From Serratia ficaria (GTDB taxonomy: Bacteria > Pseudomonadota > Gammaproteobacteria > Enterobacterales > Enterobacteriaceae), in the NCBI RefSeq assembly GCF_900187015.1, contig NZ_LT906479.1:682001-746000 (forward strand): a DNA stretch of 64,000 nt, read 5' to 3'. The position numbers and the translations under genes are program-made. The notes below the pieces were generated by a model. It saw nothing but the letters and a program-made list of their open reading frames with translations, was not told the DNA's origin and did not search any database. Every line of letters starts with the position of its first letter. Position 1 is the first letter of the stretch. This document shows positions 10,062 through 18,474 of this stretch, one piece after another.

Positions 10062-10144
10062 TCAAAACCTTGCATTTTAGCCCGGCGGGTGCTTTTTATA
10101 ACCTCCAGGGCCGCCGTGCGGCCGGGGCTGCCCGGCGTCGGTTG

Positions 10145-10163
10145 ATTGTTAATGTATTAATAA
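10145..10163. promoter_or_regulatory. HpaR-like operator before the first LuxR-type gene
   Basis: ATTGTTAATGTATTAATAA matches the proposed HpaR operator at 20061-20079 in 16 of 19 positions and is itself an imperfect palindrome. It ends 13 bp before the ATG at 10177, overlapping the expected transcript start or leader, so a bound protein should repress. HpaR or another MarR-type protein is the suggested ligand. Confidence 0.5.
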
Positions 10164-10176
10164 TGGCGAGGCGGGT

Positions 10177-10932
10177 ATGGATATTCAGGTGGAACGCTTG
10201 TCTGCGGTGATCGACGCGGTGGCCAGCCCGCGTTTCTATCCCAACCTGCTGAACTGGCTGGAAGGCTATTTCGCCTTTGATAACGCCATCGTCTACGCCT
10301 TCGAACGCGGGCAGGCGCCGCGCTGCCTGATGAAAACCGAGCGGGAAAACAGCGACGCGGTCAATCAGCTCTACCAGCAGGGCGCTTACCTGCAGGATCC
10401 GTTTTATCAGGCGCTGAACGGCGGCGCGGGCGATGTGTTCACGCTGCGCCAGCTGGCGCCCTGCGGCTTTTACCACAGCGATTATTACCGCAACTTTTAC
10501 CGCAAGACCGGCTGGCATGACGAGGCCGGGGTGTTGCTGCCGCTGACGCCGCAGCGCGGGCTGGGGGTGTTCTTCGGTTCGGCGCGCCGGGCGGTGGCGG
10601 TGCGCTACCCGCAGCCGGCCACGCTGAGCGGCGCGCTGACGCTGGTGAAAAGCGTGGCGCGGCTGCACGGGGAAGTGGTGGCCGCGCCGGCGCGCGCAGA
10701 GCGGGTGAGCGACGACGGGGTGCAGGCGCGCTATTCGCTGACGCCGCGCGAGCGGGAAATCGTCGATCTGATCCTCGCCGGCTGCGGTTCGCAGCACATT
10801 GCCGAACGGCTGTTCATCAGCCTGGGCACGGTAAAAAATCACCGCAAGAACATCTACGGCAAGCTGAATATCGGCTCGCAGGCCGAACTGTTCAGCCTGC
10901 TGCTGGCCGCGCCCAATCGCCGCAGCGCCTGA
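10177..10932 (+). CDS. LuxR-type (helix-turn-helix) transcriptional regulator
   Basis: This 251-residue protein has a C-terminal LuxR/FixJ-type DNA-binding domain, with SLTPREREIVDLILAG followed by ISLGTVKNHRKNIYGKLN, and an N-terminal sensory region of about 170 residues with no receiver domain. The N-terminus lacks the usual Trp/Tyr/Asp pattern of acyl-homoserine-lactone receptors, so it is better seen as an orphan, probably metabolite-sensing, regulator. It directly precedes the FAD oxidoreductase-cupin pair, whose promoter contains a GTCC/GGAC palindrome. It resembles in architecture the second LuxR-type gene at 13691-14338. Confidence 0.85.
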   Translation: MDIQVERLSAVIDAVASPRFYPNLLNWLEGYFAFDNAIVYAFERGQAPRCLMKTERENSDAVNQLYQQGAYLQDPFYQALNGGAGDVFTLRQLAPCGFYHSDYYRNFYRKTGWHDEAGVLLPLTPQRGLGVFFGSARRAVAVRYPQPATLSGALTLVKSVARLHGEVVAAPARAERVSDDGVQARYSLTPREREIVDLILAGCGSQHIAERLFISLGTVKNHRKNIYGKLNIGSQAELFSLLLAAPNRRSA

Positions 10933-10952
10933 ATGTTAATTTTTTGTATCAA

Positions 10953-10970
10953 ATGTCCCTAAGGGGACAT
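10953..10970. promoter_or_regulatory. 18-bp palindrome before the FAD oxidoreductase gene
   Basis: ATGTCCC and GGGACAT form a perfect 7-bp inverted repeat around TAAG, about 64 bp upstream of the FAD oxidoreductase ATG. Size and symmetry fit a LuxR-family dimer site, and the adjacent LuxR gene is the obvious binder. A similar GTCC/GGAC palindrome lies at 14718. Confidence 0.55.
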
Positions 10971-11033
10971 GGCAACCCCGCCTCCCGCTCCCGATAATCC
11001 GATGTCATGGCATAGGCAATCGGGAGTGCGGCA

Positions 11034-12335
11034 ATGAACAACGAAATCGAGTCCTTAACCTACTACGCGGCGACCAAAAAATACGATCTGCGCTTCCCGA
11101 CGCTGGAAGAGGATCTGGACGTCGACGTGGTGATCATCGGCGGCGGCTTCTCCGGCATCAACACCGCGCTGGAGCTGGCGGAGAAGGGCATCACCAACAT
11201 CGCCATCCTGGAGGGCCGCTATCTGGGCTACGGCGGCACCGGCCGCAACGGCGGGCAGGTGATGGCCGGCATCGGCCACGATCTGGAGAAGATCAAGCGC
11301 CACGTCGGCCCGGCCGGGCTGGAAACCATCTTTAAAATCAGTAATCTCGGCGCGGGCATTATTCGCGAGCGCATCAAGAAATACGCCATCGACGCCGACT
11401 TCTGCTTTGGCTACGGCTACCTCGGCAGCAATGCGCGCCAGGAGAAAACCCTGCGCGGCTGGCTGAAGGAGTTCCGGGCGGTCTCGCCCGACGAAGAGAT
11501 CGAACTTTACACCGGCGCGGAGGTGCAGCAGGTGGTGGGCTCCGAGGCCTACAGCTGCGCGCTGAAACACATGGGCGGCGGCCACGTGCATTCGCTCAAT
11601 CTGCTGCTGGGCGAGGCCAGGGCGTTGAGCGACTATGGCATGAAGATCTTCGAAAACAGCCGCGTGCTGAACGTGGAATACGGATCGCGCGTCACCGTAC
11701 GCACCGCCATGGGATCGGTGCGCGCCAACAAGATGCTGTGGGCGTGCAACGGCTTCCTCAACGGCATGGATCCGTTCATTTACGGCAAAACCATCAATAC
11801 CTACGCTTTCCAGCTGGCCACCGAACCGCTGTCCGACGAGCTGATCCGCCGGATCAGCCCGATCCGCGGCGCCTACAGCGACATCCGCCCGGTGATCGAC
11901 TACTACCGGGTCACCAACGAAAACCGGCTGCTGTTCGGCAGCGCCACCCGTTTGATCGAGTATTTCCCGTCAGATCTCAAGGCCTGGAACCGCAACCTGA
12001 TGCTGAAGGTGTTCCCGTACCTGAAAGACGTGAAGATCGATCTGGCCTGGGGCGGCCCGCTGTGCTGCAGCGCCAACCTGTTTCCGCAGATTGGCACCCT
12101 GCCGGATCACGACAACGTGTTCTATGTGCAGGGCTATTCCGGCTTCGGCGTCACGCCGAGCCACATCGTTTGCAAGGTATTGGCGGAGGGCATGGGCGAA
12201 GGATCCGATCGTTACGATCTGATGAGCGCGATCCCGCACGTCAATATCTTCGGCAAGGACAAGCTGCGGCGGGTGATGACCACCGCCGGCAAGGTTTGGC
12301 ACCAGACATCCGGCTACTGGAAAGGCCGCCGTTAA
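11034..12335 (+). CDS. FAD-dependent oxidoreductase, PuuB-like amine oxidase (DAO family)
   Basis: This 433-residue DAO-family flavoprotein has the ADP-binding motif VVIIGGGFSGINTALELAEK at about residues 32-51, the RYLGYGGTGRNGGQV segment near the flavin, and a C-terminal YVQGYSGFGVTPSHIVCKVL that closes the FAD site. The closest familiar relatives are gamma-glutamylputrescine oxidase (PuuB) and similar enzymes that oxidise amines to aldehydes with O2. No glutamylputrescine synthetase or other puu gene is nearby, so the substrate is probably a different amine. It is followed 18 bp later by a cupin gene. Confidence 0.85.
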   Translation: MNNEIESLTYYAATKKYDLRFPTLEEDLDVDVVIIGGGFSGINTALELAEKGITNIAILEGRYLGYGGTGRNGGQVMAGIGHDLEKIKRHVGPAGLETIFKISNLGAGIIRERIKKYAIDADFCFGYGYLGSNARQEKTLRGWLKEFRAVSPDEEIELYTGAEVQQVVGSEAYSCALKHMGGGHVHSLNLLLGEARALSDYGMKIFENSRVLNVEYGSRVTVRTAMGSVRANKMLWACNGFLNGMDPFIYGKTINTYAFQLATEPLSDELIRRISPIRGAYSDIRPVIDYYRVTNENRLLFGSATRLIEYFPSDLKAWNRNLMLKVFPYLKDVKIDLAWGGPLCCSANLFPQIGTLPDHDNVFYVQGYSGFGVTPSHIVCKVLAEGMGEGSDRYDLMSAIPHVNIFGKDKLRRVMTTAGKVWHQTSGYWKGRR

Positions 12336-12353
12336 CCCTCAGAGGAGAAAAAC

Positions 12354-12719
12354 ATGAAACCCTTACTGCTCAAGCAACCGCTGCCGGCGCTGCAGGACAT
12401 CGGCAGCGTCAGCAACCTGGGCGCCACGGTGATCGCCGGTACGCCCAGCGTCGGCGTGGCGAGCATCTTCGGCGAACCGACCGATAACCTGAACTGCGGC
12501 GTTTTCAGCTGCACCCGCGGCACCTTCGTGATGGTCTACCCGTTCGCCGAACACGCCACGGTATGGGAAGGCAGCGCCGTCCTGACCGACGAACGCACCG
12601 GCGAGTCGGTGGAGTACCGGGCCGGCGACGCCTGGTTTGTCGAGAAGGGCACGCCGGTGCGCTGGGAAATCACCTCAGACCGTTTTGTTAAACATTACCT
12701 GGCCATCGTCGAGGGCTGA
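12354..12719 (+). CDS. cupin domain-containing protein
   Basis: This 121-residue protein has a single cupin beta-barrel: GVFSCTRGTFVMVYPFAEHATVWEG corresponds to the first cupin region and YRAGDAWFVEKGTPVRWEI to the second. It belongs to the small cupin_3-like group often found next to DAO-type oxidoreductases. It may bind or modify the unstable product of the upstream oxidase. The ATG follows AGAGGAGAAAAAC. A strong hairpin ends the operon just after the stop. Confidence 0.82.
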   Translation: MKPLLLKQPLPALQDIGSVSNLGATVIAGTPSVGVASIFGEPTDNLNCGVFSCTRGTFVMVYPFAEHATVWEGSAVLTDERTGESVEYRAGDAWFVEKGTPVRWEITSDRFVKHYLAIVEG

Positions 12720-12727
12720 TCCCCCGC

Positions 12728-12753
12728 TTCCCCGCGCCGGCCGGCGCGGGGAA
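12728..12753. terminator. bidirectional hairpin between convergent cupin and hydrolase genes
   Basis: TTCCCCGCGCCGG followed directly by CCGGCGCGGGGAA is a 26-bp perfect palindrome. It has no long T run, so it is a GC-rich hairpin of uncertain efficiency serving both transcripts. Confidence 0.6.
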
Positions 12754-12761
12754 TACCCCCG

Positions 12762-13568
12762 TTATCCCAGCGCCCGAGCGATAAAATCGGTCACCCGCTG
12801 CAGGATCTGATCCTTGTTGGTCTCGTTAAAGCTCTCGTGGCGTCCGCCCGGGTTGATCATGCTGTCGAAATCGCTGCCCTGCAGAAGATCGATGGCGGTC
12901 CGCGACTCCGCCATCAGCACCAGCCGATCGTCATCGCCGTGGATCCACAGGGTAGGCAGAGCGCCGAACCCCGGCCCGGCGTTGATTTTGGCCAGTATCT
13001 GCTGCATGGCGCGCAGCGTCGGGCGCTTGAACGGCCCGTGCCACACCAGCGGATCGGCCTGGTAGGCGGCGCCGACCGCCGGATCGCGCGACAGGGTGGC
13101 GATGTCCAGCGGCTGGTCGGGAATTTCCGGCAGGTTGAGCAGGTCCGAGATCAGCGTTCTCTCGCCGATCAGCGGGCCGGACAGCACCAGCGCGCGCACG
13201 CCGTCGCCATGGCGCTGCACGTAGCGGGTGGCGATCATGCCGCCCATCGAGTGGCCAATCACCACCAGCGGCACGCCGGGATGCAATCGCTGAAAATGGC
13301 TCACCACGCGCTGAACGTCGTCGACCACCTGGTCATAATCTTCGATCAGCACGCGCTCCCCCTGCGACAGCCCGTGGCCGAGATGGTCGGGGCCGAACAC
13401 CCGCGCGCCCTGCGCCTGCAGCGTGCGCGCCACGTACTGATAACGGCCGAGGTGCTCGCCGTAGCCGTGCACCAGCAGCGCCAGATAGCGCGGCCGATCG
13501 TTTCCCCAGTCATGTACCGCAATATCGCCATGACCGCCTTTGATAAAGCTGACTTTTTGTTCAGACAT
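12762..13568 (-). CDS. alpha/beta hydrolase, monoacylglycerol lipase-like
   Basis: This 268-residue serine hydrolase of the Hydrolase_4 (lysophospholipase/monoacylglycerol lipase) group has the nucleophile elbow VIGHSMGGMIA, an acid residue in LWIHGDDDRLVL and a C-terminal His in GGRHESFNE. It has the early HGYGEHLGRYQYVA motif typical of the group. No signal peptide is visible, so it should be cytoplasmic. It is a single gene, convergent with the cupin and 122 bp from the LuxR-type gene on the same strand. The substrate is likely a short ester or monoglyceride. Confidence 0.85.
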   Translation of the reverse strand: MSEQKVSFIKGGHGDIAVHDWGNDRPRYLALLVHGYGEHLGRYQYVARTLQAQGARVFGPDHLGHGLSQGERVLIEDYDQVVDDVQRVVSHFQRLHPGVPLVVIGHSMGGMIATRYVQRHGDGVRALVLSGPLIGERTLISDLLNLPEIPDQPLDIATLSRDPAVGAAYQADPLVWHGPFKRPTLRAMQQILAKINAGPGFGALPTLWIHGDDDRLVLMAESRTAIDLLQGSDFDSMINPGGRHESFNETNKDQILQRVTDFIARALG

Positions 13569-13690
13569 AGTATTTTTCTCAGGGTAGGTGCATCGGAAGT
13601 CCTATTCAGCGTAGTGGCACCGCGGGGAGTTGTCAGGGGCGGCAGATGCTGCCCCCGGGCTATTACAGGTCGAACTGGCGGTGATTTACT

Positions 13691-14338
13691 TCAGCCGTGG
13701 GCGATAAAGCCGCTGGACACCAATTCGGTGCGGTTCACCACGTCGGTTTTGGCGAAGATATTGCGCATGTGGGTTTTCACCGTGGAAAGGGAAATACCCA
13801 GCTTCAGGGCGATGCGTTTATTGCTGGCGCCTTCGCGCACCATATTGACGATTTCCTGCTCCTTGGCGGTCAGCAGCTGCGCCTCGCCGCCGGGCAGCAG
13901 GTCGCGCGTAGCCAGTTCGATCAGCGGCAGCACCGCCCGCAGGCGGCCGCGTTCCAGCTCGGTAAACGGGGTATCGCGGATCAGCGATACCCCGGCAATG
14001 ATGCGTTTGCGCTGGCGGATGAAGATTTCCGTCATATCGCGCATGTCATTCGGCAGCATAAAGTCGTGGTAATAATGGCGGTTATCGGCGATCGCCGCCG
14101 GGCTCATGCCGACCATGGTAATGTCCTGCCGATGAAAATTGGCCGGCTTCAGCGGGTCGATATGCTGGAAATGGTTCAGATACTGCTGGTGGGTTTTATC
14201 GGAGATGCCGTGCAAAATATAGTGGTCGGGGCGCAGGTCCGGATTGACCAAATAAAACACCCCGGCGGACACCGGGATCAGATGCGCGATGGTATGCAGA
14301 CAGCTGTTGATAAAGGCATCGGATGCTGCGGTATGCAT
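13691..14338 (-). CDS. LuxR-type (helix-turn-helix) transcriptional regulator
   Basis: This 215-residue orphan LuxR/FixJ-type regulator has a C-terminal DNA-binding domain (LTAKEQEIVNMVREGAS, then ISLSTVKTHMRNIFAKT) and an N-terminal region with no receiver Asp or recognisable AHL pocket. It is divergent from the permease-DUF3156-SDR-MoaF-SDR operon across a 493-bp regulatory region and is its likely activator. ATG 14338 is preceded by GGGAGG. Its architecture matches the gene at 10177. Confidence 0.85.
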   Translation of the reverse strand: MHTAASDAFINSCLHTIAHLIPVSAGVFYLVNPDLRPDHYILHGISDKTHQQYLNHFQHIDPLKPANFHRQDITMVGMSPAAIADNRHYYHDFMLPNDMRDMTEIFIRQRKRIIAGVSLIRDTPFTELERGRLRAVLPLIELATRDLLPGGEAQLLTAKEQEIVNMVREGASNKRIALKLGISLSTVKTHMRNIFAKTDVVNRTELVSSGFIAHG

Positions 14339-14588
14339 GATTCATGTCCCTCCCTTTATCCTCTTCATCTTTCAAGGTGCAGAGGTGTCGGCGGCGTTTT
14401 CTCGCCGTCTTCTCGCCCCCTGAAGCCGGGTTTCAGTGGTCAATATATGAACGATACAAGCATAGTTGTAGCAATTTGGCAACACAATAAAAACATATTA
14501 ACAACGTGAGCCCGATTGCAATAAAATACATAAATAACAAGCCGCCAACCCCTGATGGCGAGCTTGTTTGGCGGCGTTTCATTCTTGC

Positions 14589-14607
14589 TTCGTTAATAGG
14601 TTAATGA
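14589..14607. promoter_or_regulatory. HpaR-like operator before the MoaF/permease operon
   Basis: TTCGTTAATAGGTTAATGA matches the site at 20061-20079 in front of hpaG1 in 16 of 19 positions. It sits 225 bp upstream of the permease start in the LuxR/permease divergent region. It suggests control by the HpaR product encoded 5 kb downstream. Confidence 0.55.
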
Positions 14608-14717
14608 AATTTTTGTGACGTTTTCCCGCTGAATTTACAGCGGTTTCCTATCATTAATCCACCGACGCCAACCGACCGTTCGGCGTGCCACAACGCGCGC
14701 TTGCCGGTGAGCCCCCC

Positions 14718-14733
14718 TCGTCCTTAAGGACGA
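14718..14733. promoter_or_regulatory. 16-bp perfect palindrome before the permease operon
   Basis: TCGTCCTTAAGGACGA is a perfect palindrome about 100 bp upstream of the permease ATG. It shares GTCC/GGAC half-sites with the palindrome at 10953-10970. The divergent LuxR-type protein is the proposed ligand. Confidence 0.55.
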
Positions 14734-14831
14734 TAGTCAGTATTTTCCTTTCCTCTCTATAGTGAGATTGCCGCCGCTGGCGGTGAAAAAACCTGCAAAC
14801 ACCAGGGCGAAAACCATAAGAGGAAATAACC

Positions 14832-16325
14832 ATGAACCTGTCGTCGCGGCTGCACGCCCATCTTGAGCGGGGCAAGGTCGGATTCCCCACCACGCTGGCC
14901 AGTTCGGTCGGCGTGATTATGGCCAGTCCGGTGATCCTGACGGTCACCAGCGGCTTCGGCATCGGCGGCGATACCTTCGCGCTGGCGATGCTGATCGCCT
15001 TCGTCATGATGCAGGCCCAGCTCACCACCTTCTCCGAAGCGGCGGCGATGCTGCCGACCTCAGGTTCGGTGTACGACTATATCGCCTGCGGCATGGGGCG
15101 CTTCTTCGCCATCACCGGGGCGCTTTCCGCCTACCTGATCGTGCACATCTTCGCCGGCACCGCCGAAACCATCCTCTCGGGCATCATGGCGCTGGTGAAC
15201 TTCGAACACCTCAACACCTTGATGGAAACCCACAACAGCTCATGGATGGTCGGCGTCGGGCTGGTGATCATATTCGGCCTGCTCAACGCATTCGGCATCG
15301 AGGCCTTCGGCAAGGCGGAGATCGTGCTGACCTTCGCCATGTGGAGCACGCTGGTCGTTTTCGGCGTCGTCGGGCTGCTGTCGCCGCATGCGGTGCCGCT
15401 GGAGGGCTGGTTCGGCAGCACGCTGAGCCTGGACGATCCCTTTGCGGTGTTCAGCCTGATTGGCATGGCGATGTTCATGTTCGTCGGCTGCGAGCTGGTG
15501 ACGCCGATGGCGCCGGAGATCAAGCGCTCGGCGCGGGTGATCCCGCGCGCCATGGCGCTGGGGCTGTGCGGCGTGGCGGTGTGCATGGCGCTGTACGGCG
15601 CGGCGCTCAGCCATCAGGTGGAAAACGCGGTGGTGGACGCCGCCGCCGGCGTGCGCCTGCTGGATACGCCGATGGCCATTCCGGCCTTTGCCGGCCAGGT
15701 GATGGGCCAGTTCGGCAAATATTGGTTGGGCATCGGCCTGCTGCTGGCCGGCGCGGCGACCATCAACACGCTGATGGCGGCGGTGCCGCGCATTTTGTAC
15801 GGCATGGCGCTGGACGGCGCGTTGCCGCGCATGTTCGCCTATCTGCATCCGCGCTTCAAAACGCCGGTGGTCGGCATTCTGGCGGCGGTGCTGATCCCCT
15901 GCGTGCACGCCTTCGCCATTCAGGGCAACCTCGACCGCATCATTCCGCTGGTGCTGGCGGCGGTGTGCGCCTGGGGCGTGGCCTATCTGCTGGTGACCTG
16001 CTCGGTGGTGATCCTGCGCATGCGTCGGCCGGACCTGCCGCGCGCATACAAATCGCCGTGGTTCCCGCTGCCGCAGATAGTCTCCAGCGTCGGCATCGTG
16101 CTGGCGATCCTTTATATCACCCCGCCGGGCATGAACCCGCGCGACGTCTACATTCCCTTCGGCTGGATGCTTGGCCTGACCGCCGCCTACGCGCTGTTCT
16201 GGACGCTGTGCGTACAGAAGGTCAATCCGTTCAAACCGGTGCCGGTGGAGCAGGTGCTGGAAAACGCCTTCGCCAAAGCGGAAAACGGGGAGGCACAGTT
16301 TGACCGGCTTACTTCCCTCACTTAA
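14832..16325 (+). CDS. APC family amino acid/amine permease
   Basis: This 497-residue integral membrane protein has 12 or more hydrophobic segments and APC-family features, including ASSVGVIMASPVILTVTSG near the N-terminus and FTEAAAMLPTSGSVYDYIACGMG-like second-helix residues (as FSEAAAMLPTSGSVYDY). It should import an amino acid or monoamine with protons. It is the first gene of a five-gene operon, and its last 26 bp overlap the DUF3156 gene. The ATG follows AGAGGAA. Substrate assignment rests on the MoaF neighbour and is inference. Confidence 0.87.
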   Translation: MNLSSRLHAHLERGKVGFPTTLASSVGVIMASPVILTVTSGFGIGGDTFALAMLIAFVMMQAQLTTFSEAAAMLPTSGSVYDYIACGMGRFFAITGALSAYLIVHIFAGTAETILSGIMALVNFEHLNTLMETHNSSWMVGVGLVIIFGLLNAFGIEAFGKAEIVLTFAMWSTLVVFGVVGLLSPHAVPLEGWFGSTLSLDDPFAVFSLIGMAMFMFVGCELVTPMAPEIKRSARVIPRAMALGLCGVAVCMALYGAALSHQVENAVVDAAAGVRLLDTPMAIPAFAGQVMGQFGKYWLGIGLLLAGAATINTLMAAVPRILYGMALDGALPRMFAYLHPRFKTPVVGILAAVLIPCVHAFAIQGNLDRIIPLVLAAVCAWGVAYLLVTCSVVILRMRRPDLPRAYKSPWFPLPQIVSSVGIVLAILYITPPGMNPRDVYIPFGWMLGLTAAYALFWTLCVQKVNPFKPVPVEQVLENAFAKAENGEAQFDRLTSLT

Positions 16326-16887
16326 TCGCGCCTGGCGGCGGGCGCCGGCGGGCTATCGGCCGGGCGCCACCCTCGACCGGCTGGCGCAGAGCCTGCCGCC
16401 CTATGCCTGCGAACGTTTGGCGCCGTCCCTGCTGCGGCTGCAACTGCCGCAGGGGCCGCTGATCGAGGTCAGCGAGCGGGTTCAGGCGCTGTTTATGGCG
16501 CACATCGTCAGCCACCGCTTTCGGCTGCAGGGGAACTGCGCTTTGCAGACGCCGCTGGTGCTGAACGTGGTGGCCGGCGGCTGGCTGCGGCGGCGCGGGG
16601 TTATCTACCGCAGCCGCCAACAGCACCCTGAAGCGCAGCGGCTGAATGACGCGCTGCGGCGCTATCCGCAGATCGGCGAAACCCTGGCGCAGCTGGATTT
16701 TCGCCGCGTTCGGTTGGCGGTAGACGCCGGGCGCTGGACGCTGGACATCGAACCTTTCGCCGCGTCGGAGGTGGTCAGCCGTTTGCCGGCCGGCCGCCGT
16801 TATCTGCGGCTGGACGCCGAACAGCGGCGGCTGTTGCTGAGCAGCCTGCTGATGATCGGCCAACTGATGGAGAAGCTCAATGAGTAG
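16300..16887 (+). CDS. DUF3156-like protein of unknown function
   Basis: This 195-residue soluble protein is rich in Arg and Leu and has no membrane segment or signal peptide. It starts at TTG 16300 with GGGGAGG 7 bp upstream, overlapping the permease end by 26 bp; the stop overlaps the next start (ATGAGTAG). I believe it belongs to the DUF3156 family seen beside amine or amino acid catabolic genes, but this is from memory of the sequence type. Tight overlap on both sides argues for a role in the same pathway. Confidence 0.65.
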   Translation: MTGLLPSLNRAWRRAPAGYRPGATLDRLAQSLPPYACERLAPSLLRLQLPQGPLIEVSERVQALFMAHIVSHRFRLQGNCALQTPLVLNVVAGGWLRRRGVIYRSRQQHPEAQRLNDALRRYPQIGETLAQLDFRRVRLAVDAGRWTLDIEPFAASEVVSRLPAGRRYLRLDAEQRRLLLSSLLMIGQLMEKLNE

Positions 16888-17662
16888 AGTCGTAGTGATT
16901 ACCGGCGGCGGCACCGGGGTGGGCGCCGCCTGCGCCCGCCTGCTGGCGGCGGACGGCGATCGGGTGTTTATCATCGGCCGCCGGCCTGAACCCTTGGCGG
17001 CGCTGGCGGCCGAGATCGGCGCGCAGGCGCTGGTGGGCGACGCCTCGAGCGGTGAAAGCTGGAACACGCAGCTATTGCCGGCCATTTTGCGGCAGGCCGG
17101 GCGCATCGACTGCCTGATCGGCAGCGCCGGCGGCATGGGGTTCAAGCGCATTACCGAGATGACCGACCAACAGTGGCAGCAGGCGATGGACAGCAACCTC
17201 AACAGCGCCTTCGCCAGCGCGCGCGCCTGCCTGCCGGCGCTGGTGAAAAGCGGCGGCAACCTGCTGTTGGTGGCGTCTATCGCTTCGTTGGCCGCCGGCC
17301 CGGAGGTGTGCGGTTACGTCACCGCCAAGCACGCGCTGATCGGCCTGATGCGCTCCATCGCCCGCGATTACGGCCCGCAGGGGGTGCGCGCCAACGCAAT
17401 ATGCCCCGGCTGGGTGACCACGCCGATGGCGGATGAGGAGATGCAGCTGCTGATGGACGCCCATCACATTTCATTGGCGCAGGCCTACCGGATGGTGTGC
17501 CGCGACGTACCGCTGCGCCGCCCGGCCAGCGCCGAGGAGATCGCCCGCGCCTGCCGTTTTCTCTGTTCGCCGGACGCCTCGATCATTACCGGCGCGGCGC
17601 TGGTGGCCGACGGCGGCTCCACCATCGTCGACGTGCCAACCCTGGCTTTCACTTCCCCGTAA
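16880..17662 (+). CDS. SDR family oxidoreductase
   Basis: This 260-residue classical short-chain dehydrogenase has the cofactor motif TGGGTGVG near the N-terminus, a Ser in VASIASLA, the catalytic YVTAK and the terminal GAALVADGGS segment. It overlaps the preceding gene by 8 bp and sits 10 bp before the MoaF gene. It probably oxidises a hydroxylated or aldehyde intermediate of the operon's pathway. The arginines after the glycine-rich loop (IIGRRPEP) suggest NADP(H) preference. Confidence 0.87.
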   Translation: MSRVVVITGGGTGVGAACARLLAADGDRVFIIGRRPEPLAALAAEIGAQALVGDASSGESWNTQLLPAILRQAGRIDCLIGSAGGMGFKRITEMTDQQWQQAMDSNLNSAFASARACLPALVKSGGNLLLVASIASLAAGPEVCGYVTAKHALIGLMRSIARDYGPQGVRANAICPGWVTTPMADEEMQLLMDAHHISLAQAYRMVCRDVPLRRPASAEEIARACRFLCSPDASIITGAALVADGGSTIVDVPTLAFTSP

Positions 17663-17672
17663 GGAGCAGCAA

Positions 17673-18470
17673 ATGAGTTCAGAAGCGGTATTTATTCAGG
17701 TCGGTGCGCTGGCCGAAGGCTTTGCGCCGCGCGGCAACACGCTGGAACAGCAGCACGGGCTGGCGGGAACCCAGCTGACGCTGCGCTTTAGCGACGGCGA
17801 ATCGCTGCGCTGCCGGTTCAACGACGCAAGCACGCTGGAATGGGGCGAACAGCGCGGCGTCGCCTACCGCGCCACCAGCATTCGCCCCGGCGTGCTGTTT
17901 ATCGATTTCCTCGATCCTCAGCGCGCTAACGCCAGCATTACGCTGGTGTGCGACCGCCATCAGGGCAACTTTACCGCAGTGTACGGCCAGTTGCCGAACG
18001 AGAGCCAGGCGCGGCTGGACGCCTTCAGCCGGGTAGAGCAGGGGCTGCCGCTGACGGCGGTAGAAGCCGAGTTCCGTTTCGGCACGCTGGACGACGCGCA
18101 GGCCACGCCGCCGGGCTTTACCGACGAGCTGATCGGCATGCGCAACATGTACACCTACAGCCCGACCGAACGTTACGAACACATTTACCTGAACGACGAC
18201 TTCTACGCCTGGCAGTGTCTGGACGGGGTGGAAAAAGGGTTGGCGGACGTCGACCGCTGCCACTACGTGAAGGTGGCCGAGCAACTCTACCTGTTCGTCT
18301 GGCGCGAGAAGATTATCCCGACGCTGGGGGTGGTGGCGATCGATCTGCAGGCCATGCGCACCGACGGCAAGATCCTCGGCTACCAGGGCAGCGACTTCAG
18401 CGCGCTGAGCAATTTCGCCGTCGGCGCCCACGCGCAGGTGCTGAACACCACTCGCCATCCACGGGGATAA
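17673..18470 (+). CDS. MoaF family protein
   Basis: This 265-residue protein fits the MoaF family with separate N- and C-terminal domains, including conserved stretches ADVDRCHYVKVAEQLYLFVW and NMYTYSPTERYEHIYLND. The family name comes from the monoamine regulon of Klebsiella aerogenes; the database label of molybdenum cofactor biosynthesis is misleading, and no cofactor genes are here. The biochemical role is unknown. It lies between two SDR genes in one operon and is the best evidence that the operon concerns amine use. Confidence 0.75.
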   Translation: MSSEAVFIQVGALAEGFAPRGNTLEQQHGLAGTQLTLRFSDGESLRCRFNDASTLEWGEQRGVAYRATSIRPGVLFIDFLDPQRANASITLVCDRHQGNFTAVYGQLPNESQARLDAFSRVEQGLPLTAVEAEFRFGTLDDAQATPPGFTDELIGMRNMYTYSPTERYEHIYLNDDFYAWQCLDGVEKGLADVDRCHYVKVAEQLYLFVWREKIIPTLGVVAIDLQAMRTDGKILGYQGSDFSALSNFAVGAHAQVLNTTRHPRG

Positions 18471-18474
18471 GCCG

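Larger units (their letters stand above)
14339..14831. other. 493-bp divergent regulatory region without a gene
   Basis: No credible gene is seen. The region holds an HpaR-like operator (14589-14607), a 16-bp palindrome (14718-14733) and two hairpins. One hairpin pairs GCCGCCAA 14541-14548 with TTGGCGGC 14568-14575 and excludes an overlapping AACAAGC/GCTTGTT pairing (14536-14542, 14562-14568). The other pairs CCGCTG 14626-14631 with CAGCGG 14638-14643. It serves the LuxR-type gene on one side and the permease operon on the other. Confidence 0.7.

Noticed and set aside
10177..14338. Quorum-sensing LuxR/LuxI system
   Set aside because: Both LuxR-type proteins lack recognisable acyl-homoserine-lactone binding residues and no LuxI-type synthase gene is present.
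17673..18470. Molybdenum cofactor biosynthesis operon suggested by the MoaF name
   Set aside because: No moaA-E, mog or moe genes are nearby; the family name derives from the Klebsiella monoamine regulon.
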